Source of the DNA: Actinernus sp. WN-2022 | Taxonomy: Eukaryota; Cnidaria; Anthozoa; Actiniaria; Actinernidae | Direction of reading: 5' to 3' | Assembly (NCBI GenBank): GCA_030867875.1 | Contig: JAOWCC010001634.1 | Location: 6,991,877-7,055,876, forward strand | Length of the DNA: 64,000 nt | Shown here: one piece after another, positions 55,401 to 64,000 of the stretch | How positions within the stretch are numbered: the first letter of the stretch is position 1 | Layout: each line of letters begins with the position of its first letter | Notes under the pieces: model-generated | Told to the model about the DNA's origin: nothing | Seen by the model: the letters and a program-made list of their open reading frames with translations, nothing else | Databases searched by the model: none | Translations under genes and position numbers: made by a program

Positions 55401-55700
55401 CTGTAACAGCAACCCTTAAGTTGGCGCTGAATACAGTGCCATATTTATTAGCCACCACACACTTGTAGAATTGCTGCGTATGTTTAGGCTGTATTTTAAA
55501 TGCTAATAATGATCCATCGTTCTCAAGCCTGTATTTGATGTTCCCCTTCATAACAATCTCCTTGTCATTGATGTACCATCGATGAACTAAAGGTGGCGTT
55601 CCTTTCGCCCCACATGGAATTCTCAGGGTCGATCCCTTAATTACATCGCCAACGCCAATCAGATATACCTTTGGAAATATGGTTATTTCGGGTGGTTCGT
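55401..55700 (-). CDS. Receptor exon: Ig domain 1 of those seen (most N-terminal)
   Basis: The exon is phase 1 at both ends, with acceptor TTTTTCTTATCAG and donor CAG|GTAAAT. It encodes an I-set/C2-type Ig domain beginning DEPPEITIFPKV. The first Cys is in TLRIPCGAKG, the Trp in VHRWYINDK, and the second Cys in QQFYKCVVANKYG. The open frame continues upstream into intron, but the polypyrimidine tract and AG fix the exon start. A phase-1 acceptor means at least one further exon upstream, which must carry the signal peptide. Confidence 0.9.
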
Positions 55701-55917
55701 CTGATAAGAAAAAAAAAATACAGCTAAATTTATAGAATGGAACATATGTTTTTAAAATCGTTGAACGTCGAGATACAGGAAACCGTTCACAGGTCAACCC
55801 AGCCAGTGGCTTATGTAAAAGTACTCAACGAATTGCTGGTTCGATTAGGTTACCTACAATGTGAGCCCCTTCCCTTTGTAGAGAGATAAGGATCGCGTGC
55901 ATGTTGGCAACAGATAT
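55701..55917. other. Intron upstream of the first visible receptor exon
   Basis: No feature beyond the acceptor and polypyrimidine tract at 55701-55715. Confidence 0.5.
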
Positions 55918-55968
55918 TTTGCAGGAAACAGTCACGCGCTGAAATATTCAGTTCAATAACGAATGAAT
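55918..55968 (+). repeat. Isolated diverged monomer of the right-end satellite
   Basis: GCAGGAAACAGTCACGCGCT followed by GAAATATTCAGTTCAATAACGAATG lines up with the 58-bp satellite unit (ACAGGAAACAGTCACGTGCT then GATATATCACTTCAATAACC) with about eight changes. It stands alone, 2.65 kb from the array. Confidence 0.75.
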
Positions 55969-55978
55969 GAAGATGTCA

Positions 55979-56050
55979 CGTGATCACCACCAAGCCTCAC
56001 TTTGGCACAACATTTCCTCAACACAAAAGCGAGGCTTGGTGGTGATCACA
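55979..56050. repeat. Hairpin with CGTGATCACCACCAAGCCTC arms
   Basis: GTGATCACCACCAAGCCTC and GAGGCTTGGTGGTGATCAC are exact inverted copies around a ~33-base loop. Confidence 0.9.
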
Positions 56051-56367
56051 AATCATGACGTCATTATGCATAAGGCCTATTGCGCTCGGGAAAGGCTTTA
56101 CTGGATGGCAAACAACTGTTCCAAAAATCAGTTTTATAATGATCAGCGTTTACAAACAGGTTATGCTGTAGCGCCACCGATCTCGTACAAGTGCATATAA
56201 ATAAATGAAGTCAGATATTTTTTTGCGCTCTTGCACAACCACGTGATCGTATCCTGCAAAAGGCCCATTACAGTACCAGAGCTAAGCAAAATTCCAACCC
56301 AGAACCACTCTTTTGCGCATGCGCCATCACCTGCGCGCGCACTTGAATTCATTCTACTCAAGCTACA

Positions 56368-56398
56368 TAATAATAATAATAATAACAATAATAATATT
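56368..56398. repeat. TAA trinucleotide microsatellite
   Basis: TAATAATAATAATAATAACA with further AATAATAAT follows at the edge of a LINE/SINE-like tail (TTTATTTATCGAGGG). Confidence 0.9.
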
Positions 56399-56557
56399 GC
56401 TTTATTTATCGAGGGTAACACTTAATATCATACAGATAATATACACGTGGCCCTCAACATAAAGAAAATAAATAAATAGATAATTAATAACAGTAACAAC
56501 TGAGCACTAATAAAGACAGTTTCAAATTACAATAATCATTGGATGCAGTGAGGTTAA

Positions 56558-56845
56558 AGGGGCTATGTCATGGTACTGCGCATGTATCGAGTAATCGCTC
56601 GTTTAGTGGCTGTTAATTGGATACAAACAGCTAAACTTTCTCCCACAATGCTTGATTGAAAGGATTTTCAATATTTTCCCTGGAGACTGTTTATATACAC
56701 TGTTTGTTAGTCATTTTTGCATATTTGCTTTCGTTTTAAGCATCCCACATGGCCGAGAGGTTCGTTAGTTCATATCAAAATCGGTGGAAATAGCTTTTTC
56801 CGGCCCGGAAAAACGAATGTAACGTCTTACCGTGACACAGCCCCT
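56558..56845. mobile_element. piggyBac-like MITE with TTAA duplication
   Basis: The ends AGGGGCTATGTCA and TGACACAGCCCCT are inverted with one mismatch. TTAA flanks both sides (56554-56557 and 56846-56849), the target used by piggyBac transposases. 288 bp without coding capacity. Confidence 0.88.
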
Positions 56846-56849
56846 TTAA

Positions 56850-58616
56850 CCCGTATAGTATGAGTTTAACGAGAATGAATCTCTTGAGGCTGCTCGTTTT
56901 AGCTCAGTTGGTAGTTTGTTCCATAGAGAAGCAGGCTAAAACTGAAAGTTTTCTTGCCAAAGGTTTTCATAAAGGTAGATAACGGATAAAAGGTCTATTG
57001 CATGCAACGCATTAATAAACTGATTAGATCCTGTTTAATTCATTTCAGTCGAACGGAACTACCTTTCTAAAATGTTGTACGTGAGAAAATGTTTAAGAAT
57101 TATGCGCAAGAAAAAAATGTGTAAATTAGTGTAAAAATGTGATTCAGTACAAATTACACTTTTCACAAAGTATCTCAAAATCAAAGTTTTTACTTATATT
57201 CGTACAGAAATGTACTCTAGCATCGAGTAGCCCGTATTGCTGGCTCATATATGATAACAAAGGGCAAAGAAAAAGGAGTACAACCGCAGAAATTGCCTGT
57301 TATTCGAGTGAAATGTTGTCAACTTTAGTACGCGCGCGCTGTCAACGCCAACCGAACGCCATTTTCGAACGAGTGCAGGCCAAAGACTGACAAATGTGTT
57401 GTACGAGCGCATGACTGAATAACCTTGGCAAAAGTAAAGCCTGTTTGCTATTTTTTTTCATGTACCACGGTAATTAACTAGTAATCATACAGTTTCTCGT
57501 TCAATTTGGAATTAATTCCCACTCGTGTTTAAAAAACGCTAAAGCCTCTATGGTTGTTTCAGGTCCCATTAATAAAAAACATAAATAGCTCACTACGGGT
57601 TCACGCTATTTTGATGCTCTTGGAAAAACACACTCGTGCGAATTAATCCAAAATTGATATCGAAACGGCATGATTACCTATACATTGAATAGCACAATAT
57701 CCAGTTTGCTCGTTACTTACATTTTTTCCTATAGGCCTCCACCTGGTACGTTGGAAAAATCCCTAATAATAATGCTATGGCCAATGACAGTACACAAAAA
57801 AGTCGCATGGCGTTTTATGGTGATTTCAGCGACATTCTTGAAGTTCTTGTGTAGCAGTTGTGACGTCACTTATAACTGTTCTGTGACGTCATCAAATAGA
57901 AGAATAGAAAACAATTATGCCAGCTATCTTGCAATCAGAATGATTAAAAACAATATCGCCATATGGCAAAGAGATCGAGCAAATTAAGAAATAGGAAACA
58001 TTTTCCGTACGTGTTTCCATAGACTGATAGAGTTATAGTGGGAGTTTTGGAGAACGAGAAATGGCAGTGGGAAAGACAAGCCATAAGGGGAGTTTCCACT
58101 GCTATTTCGAGTTCTTCAAATCTTCCACAAGTGTTTCTATAACTCTATGGGAAGACGGAACAAATGTTTCTATTTCTTTTATAAAATTAACGGGTAAAAG
58201 CACGGAACAACGCTCGTTTTATATGATCATCAAAACGTACATTCTCTCAACTAGCTCAAGCGCGCTCAGCTTTCTTGCTATGGTTATATAGATGTACAAC
58301 CAAATCTACGACGCGCAGCTACAGTTTCCAGCAGTCCTTTAATCACCGTACTTGACAGTACACAGAATCATCAACAGAAAAAAGAAACAGCTTAAAACTA
58401 GAGATAAATACAAAACATGTGTTTACAATGCTGATCTCAAAGAATTAAGTACGTAAAACTCTCAATAGTGGAATAAATAAAATACAATGTTTGTTTACCT
58501 TAATTTGTGCGCTTTCTTGATAAAAATCTCGGCGGGAAGTGCCGGGAAAAATATATTCGTCATATCTCACGCAATCACTTCCGGAGCGAAAGCGAGGCTT
58601 AAAATTTTATGTGATG
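56850..58616. other. Non-coding stretch before the satellite
   Basis: Immediately after the MITE a LINE-tail-like phrase with GTTAGTTTGTTCCATAGAGA-type text is seen (56895-56935). A TGACGTCA pair stands near 57860-57892. No exon for the receptor was found on the minus strand. Open frames at 57139-58291 have no domains. Confidence 0.45.
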
Positions 58617-61600
58617 AACAATGCGCTCGTGGGCTATATCACTTCAATAACCAATGCGCTCGTGAGCTATATCACTTCAATAACCAATGCGCTCGTGAGC
58701 TATATCACTTCAATAACCAATGCGCTCGTGAGCTATATCACTTCAATAACCAATGCGCCCGTGAGCTATATCACTTCAATAACCAATGCGCTCGTGAGCT
58801 ATATCACTTCAATAACCAATGCGCTCGTGAGCTTTACAGGAAATAGTCACGTGCCGATATATCACTTCGATAACCAATGCGCTCGTGAGCTTTACAGGAA
58901 ACAGTCACGCACCGATATATCACTTCAATAACCAATGCGTTCGTGAGCTTTACAGGAAACAATCACGTACCGATATATCACTTCGATAACCAATGCGCTC
59001 GTGAGCTATATCACTTCAATAACCAATGCGCTCGTGAGCTTTACAGGAAACAGTCACGTACCGATATATCACTTCGATAACCAATGCGCTCGTGAGCTTT
59101 ACAGGAAACAGTCACGTACCGATATATCACTTCAATAACCAATGCGCTCGTGAGCTACATCACTTCAATAACCAATGCGATCGTGAGCTTTACAGGAAAC
59201 AGTCACGTGCCGATATATCACTTCAATAACCAATGCGCTCGTGAGCTATATCACTTCAATAACCAATGCGCTCGTGAGCTTTACAGGAAACAGTCACGTG
59301 CCGATATATCACTTCAATAACCAATGCGCTCGTGAGCTATATCACTTCAATAACCAATGCGCTCGTGAGCTTTACAGGAAATAGTCACGTGCTGATATAT
59401 CACTTCAATAACCAATGCGCTCGTGAGCTTTACAGGAAATAGTCACGTGCTGATATATCACTTCAATAACCAATGCGCTCGTGAGCTTTACAGGAAACAG
59501 TCACGTGCTGATATATCACTTCAATAACCAATGCGCTCGTGAGCTTTACAGGAAATAGTCACGTGCTGATATATCACTTCAATAACCAATGCGCTCGTGA
59601 GCTTTACAGGAAACAGTCACGTACCGATATATCACTTCGATAACCAATGCGCCCGTGAGCTATATCACTTCAATAACCAATGCGCTCGTGAGCTATATCA
59701 CTTCAATAACCAATGCGCTCGTGAGCTATATCACTTCAATAACCAATGCGCTCGTGAGCTATATCACTTCAATAACCAATGCGCTCGTGAGCTATATCAC
59801 TTCAATAACCAATGCGCTCGTGAGCTATATCACTTCAATAACCAATGCGCTCGTGAGCTATATCACTTCAATAACCAATGCGCTCGTGGGCTATATCACT
59901 TCAATAACCAATGCGCTCGTGAGCTATATCACTTCAATAACCAATGCGCTCGTGAGCTATATCACTTCAATAACCAATGCGCTCGTGAGCTATATCACTT
60001 CAATAACCAATGCGCCCGTGAGCTATATCACTTCAATAACCAATGCGCTCGTGAGCTATATCACTTCAATAACCAATGCGCTCGTGAGCTTTACAGGAAA
60101 TAGTCACGTGCCGATATATCACTTCGATAACCAATGCGCTCGTGAGCTTTACAGGAAACAGTCACGCACCGATATATCACTTCAATAACCAATGCGTTCG
60201 TGAGCTTTACAGGAAACAATCACGTACCGATATATCACTTCGATAACCAATGCGCTCGTGAGCTATATCACTTCAATAACCAATGCGCTCGTGAGCTTTA
60301 CAGGAAACAGTCACGTACCGATATATCACTTCGATAACCAATGCGCTCGTGAGCTTTACAGGAAACAGTCACGTACCGATATATCACTTCAATAACCAAT
60401 GCGCTCGTGAGCTACATCACTTCAATAACCAATGCGATCGTGAGCTTTACAGGAAACAGTCACGTGCCGATATATCACTTCAATAACCAATGCGCTCGTG
60501 AGCTATATCACTTCAATAACCAATGCGCTCGTGAGCTTTACAGGAAACAGTCACGTGCCGATATATCACTTCAATAACCAATGCGCTCGTGAGCTATATC
60601 ACTTCAATAACCAATGCGCTCGTGAGCTTTACAGGAAATAGTCACGTGCTGATATATCACTTCAATAACCAATGCGCTCGTGAGCTTTACAGGAAATAGT
60701 CACGTGCTGATATATCACTTCAATAACCAATGCGCTCGTGAGCTTTACAGGAAACAGTCACGTGCTGATATCTCACTTCAATAACCAATGCGCTCGTGAG
60801 CTTTACAGGAAATAGTCACGTGCTGATATATCACTTCAATAACCAATGCGCTCGTGAGCTTTACAGGAAACAGTCACGTACCGATATATCACTTCGATAA
60901 CCAATGCGCCCGTGAGCTATATCACTTCAATATCAATGCACTCGTGAGCTATATCACTTCAATAACCAATGCGCTCGTGAGCTTTACAGGAAACAGTCAC
61001 GTGCCGATATATCACTTCAATAACCAATGCGCTCGTGAGCTTTACAGGAAACAGTCACGTGCCGATATATCACTTCAATAACCAATGAATTGCGCTCGTA
61101 AGCTTTACCGGAAATAGTCACGTGCCGATATATCACTTCGATAACCAATGCGCTCGTGAGCTATATCACTTCAATAACCAATGCGCTCGTGAGCTATATC
61201 ACTTCAATAACCAATGCGCTCGTGAGCTATATCACTTCAATAACCAATGCGCTCGTGAGCTATATCACTTCAATAACCAATGCGCTCGTGAGCTATATCA
61301 CTTCAATAACCAATGCGCTCGTGAGCTATATCACTTCAATAACCAATGCGCTCGTGGGCTATATCACTTCAATAACCAATGCGCTCGTGAGCTATATCAC
61401 TTCAATAACCAATGCGCTCGTGAGCTATATCACTTCAATAACCAATGCGCTCGTGAGCTATATCACTTCAATAACCAATGCGCCCGTGAGCTATATCACT
61501 TCAATAACCAATGCGCTCGTGAGCTATATCACTTCAATAACCAATGCGCTCGTGAGCTTTACAGGAAATAGTCACGTGCCGATATATCACTTCGATAACC

Positions 61601-64000
61601 AATGCGCTCGTGAGCTTTACAGGAAACAATCACGCACCGATATATCACTTCAATAACCAATGCGTTCGTGAGCTTTACAGGAAACAATCACGTACCGATA
61701 TATCACTTCGATAACCAATGCGCTCGTGAGCTATATCACTTCAATAACCAATGCGCTCGTGAGCTTTACAGGAAACAGTCACGTACCGATATATCACTTC
61801 GATAACCAATGCGCTCGTGAGCTTTACAGGAAACAGTCACGTACCGATATATCACTTCAATAACCAATGCGCTCGTGAGCTACATCACTTCAATAACCAA
61901 TGCGATCGTGAGCTTTACAGGAAACAGTCACGTGCCGATATATCACTTCAATAACCAATGCGCTCGTGAGCTATATCACTTCAATAACCAATGCGCTCGT
62001 GAGCTTTACAGGAAACAGTCACGTGCCGATATATCACTTCAATAACCAATGCGCTCGTGAGCTATATCACTTCAATAACCAATGCGCTCGTGAGCTTTAC
62101 AGGAAATAGTCACGTGCTGATATATCACTTCAATAACCAATGCGCTCGTGAGCTTTACAGGAAATAGTCACGTGCTGATATATCACTTCAATAACCAATG
62201 CGCTCGTGAGCTTTACAGGAAACAGTCACGTACCGATATATCACTTCGATAACCAATGCGCTCGTGAGCTTTACAGGAAACAGTCACGTACCGATATATC
62301 ACTTCAATAACCAATGCGCTCGTGAGCTACATCACTTCAATAACCAATGCGATCGTGAGCTTTACAGGAAACAGTCACGTGCCGATATATCACTTCAATA
62401 ACCAATGCGCTCGTGAGCTATATCACTTCAATAACCAATGCGCTCGTGAGCTTTACAGGAAACAGTCACGTGCCGATATATCACTTCAATAACCAATGCG
62501 CTCGTGAGCTATATCACTTCAATAACCAATGCGCTCGTGAGCTTTACAGGAAATAGTCACGTGCTGATATATCACTTCAATAACCAATGCGCTCGTGAGC
62601 TTTACAGGAAATAGTCACGTGCTGATATATCACTTCAATAACCAATGCGCTCGTGAGCTTTACAGGAAACAGTCACGTGCTGATATATCACTTCAATAAC
62701 CAATGCGCTCGTGAGCTTTACAGGAAATAGTCACGTGCTGATATATCACTTCAATAACCAATGCGCTCGTGAGCTTTACAGGAAACAGTCACGTACCGAT
62801 ATATCACTTCGATAACCAATGCGCCCGTGAGCTATATCACTTCAATAACCAATGCGCTCGTGAGCTATATCACTTCAATAACCAATGCGCTCGTGAGCTA
62901 TATCACTTCAATAACCAATGCGCTCGTGAGCTATATCACTTCAATAACCAATGCGCTCGTGAGCTATATCACTTCAATAACCAATGCGCTCGTGAGCTAT
63001 ATCACTTCAATAACCAATGCGCTCGTGAGCTATATCACTTCAATAACCAATGCGCTCGTGAGCTATATCACTTCAATAACCAATGCGCTCGTGGGCTATA
63101 TCACTTCAATAACCAATGCGCTCGTGAGCTATATCACTTCAATAACCAATGCGCTCGTGAGCTATATCACTTCAATAACCAATGCGCTCGTGAGCTATAT
63201 CACTTCAATAACCAATGCGCCCGTGAGCTATATCACTTCAATAACCAATGCGCTCGTGAGCTATATCACTTCAATAACCAATGCGCTCGTGAGCTTTACA
63301 GGAAATAGTCACGTGCCGATATATCACTTCGATAACCAATGCGCTCGTGAGCTTTACAGGAAACAGTCACGCACCGATATATCACTTCAATAACCAATGC
63401 GTTCGTGAGCTTTACAGGAAACAATCACGTACCGATATATCACTTCGATAACCAATGCGCTCGTGAGCTATATCACTTCAATAACCAATGCGCTCGTGAG
63501 CTTTACAGGAAACAGTCACGTACCGATATATCACTTCGATAACCAATGCGCTCGTGAGCTTTACAGGAAACAGTCACGTACCGATATATCACTTCAATAA
63601 CCAATGCGCTCGTGAGCTACATCACTTCAATAACCAATGCGATCGTGAGCTTTACAGGAAACAGTCACGTGCCGATATATCACTTCAATAACCAATGCGC
63701 TCGTGAGCTATATCACTTCAATAACCAATGCGCTCGTGAGCTTTACAGGAAACAGTCACGTGCCGATATATCACTTCAATAACCAATGCGCTCGTGAGCT
63801 ATATCACTTCAATAACCAATGCGCTCGTGAGCTTTACAGGAAATAGTCACGTGCTGATATATCACTTCAATAACCAATGCGCTCGTGAGCTTTACAGGAA
63901 ATAGTCACGTGCTGATATATCACTTCAATAACCAATGCGCTCGTGAGCTTTACAGGAAACAGTCACGTGCTGATATATCACTTCAATAACCAATGCGCTC
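58617..64000 (+). repeat. Satellite array of 33-bp and 58-bp units with higher-order structure
   Basis: Two related units alternate. The 33-bp unit is CCAATGCGCTCGTGAGCTAT plus ATCACTTCAATAA. The 58-bp unit has 25 extra bases (TTACAGGAAACAGTCACGTG plus CCGAT) inserted after AGCT. Blocks of about 6, 13, 12 and 14 33-bp units (58620-58817, 59645-60076, 61145-61543, 62817-63281) are separated by arrays of mostly 58-bp units. Marker variants such as GCGTTCGTGAG recur near 58938, 60194, 61661 and 63400, and GTGGGCTATATC near 58629, 59886, 61346 and 63091, giving higher-order periods of about 1.26, 1.46 and 1.74 kb. The long open frames here reflect a 33-bp period divisible by three. The array continues past the window edge. 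Confidence 0.97.

Larger units (their letters stand above)
11678..55700 (-). other. Gene span: multi-domain Ig/CCP/HYR/TSP1 transmembrane receptor (5' end missing)
   Basis: Twelve exons on the minus strand join without breaking frame: 55700-55401, 55294-54980, 47072-46958, 45805-45606, 23451-23298, 22596-22472, 21883-21689, 20432-20178, 19158-18844, 15883-15490, 14480-14216 and 11857-11678. Successive phases are 1-1, 1-1, 1-2, 2-1, 1-2, 2-1, 1-1, 1-1, 1-1, 1-2, 2-0 and 0-stop. They total about 937 codons. The predicted protein is a type I membrane receptor; its signal peptide and any earlier modules are upstream of the first exon seen. The single-module exons with 1-1 phases are the classic form for exon shuffling. 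The 22-kb intron between 45605 and 23452 contains a GPCR and a retrotransposon. If that intron is not real, the locus is two genes, one ending and one starting in that interval, but I saw no terminal or initial exon there. Confidence 0.7.

Noticed and set aside
57670..57987. 105-codon plus-strand frame
   Set aside because: Composition like the surrounding intron, no domain, and opposite to the gene direction.
58487..63393. Long open frames of repeated 11-residue units (YHFNNQCAREL and YITSITNALVS)
   Set aside because: They exist in two frames of the same strand because the satellite unit is 33 bp; no start context, splice signal or codon pattern supports translation.

Overview
The window is nuclear DNA from an animal, most likely a cnidarian and probably an anthozoan (coral or sea anemone). 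The evidence is: AT-rich DNA; a gene of small exons in which each exon carries one extracellular module (Ig, sushi/CCP, HYR, TSP1); a single-exon class A GPCR; a BEL/Pao retrotransposon; LINE fragments; and a very dense population of short terminal-inverted-repeat (TIR) elements. There are no bacterial-style genes. The species assignment is inference.

The main gene lies on the minus strand between about 55.7 and 11.7 kb. I could assemble twelve exons with canonical splice sites and fully compatible phases. In protein order they give Ig, Ig, Ig (split over two exons), Ig (split over two exons), CCP, HYR, Ig, TSP1 plus transmembrane helix, a basic cytoplasmic exon, and a terminal exon rich in tyrosines with a YxNx motif. 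This looks like a cell-surface receptor. Its first exon starts in phase 1, so the N-terminus lies upstream, beyond or before the satellite. Three exons were found only by splice-site reasoning (46958-47072, 23298-23451, 22472-22596). A 22-kb intron (23452-45605) holds an intact class A GPCR on the same strand, a BEL/Pao element and nested TIR elements. It is possible that this intron really separates two genes.

Left flank (1-11 kb): a 1.8-kb long-TIR element; one minus-strand exon resembling the N-terminus of STIMATE/TMEM110; a 505-bp MITE with a target-site duplication; a rearranged LINE whose reverse transcriptase and endonuclease parts face opposite ways; and a palindromic tRNA-Thr-like repeat. 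BEL element (24278-31787): identical 294-bp LTRs, a GTTAA duplication and a tRNA-Tyr primer site, but pol is broken by an inverted duplication, frameshifts and a stop, and gag by a MITE. Region 35.4-41.1 kb: nested and interleaved TIR elements. Region 42.1-44.7 kb: a long-TIR element holding a helicase-like fragment. Region 50-55 kb: LINE tails and hairpin MITEs. Region 58.6-64 kb: a satellite made of 33-bp and 58-bp units in a higher-order pattern that runs off the right edge.

The most interesting items are the Ig/CCP/HYR/TSP1 receptor with its tyrosine tail, the contradiction between young LTRs and a ruined coding region in the BEL element, its inverted duplication, and the satellite with an isolated related monomer 2.7 kb away. 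All domain and family names come from reading motifs; no database search was run.
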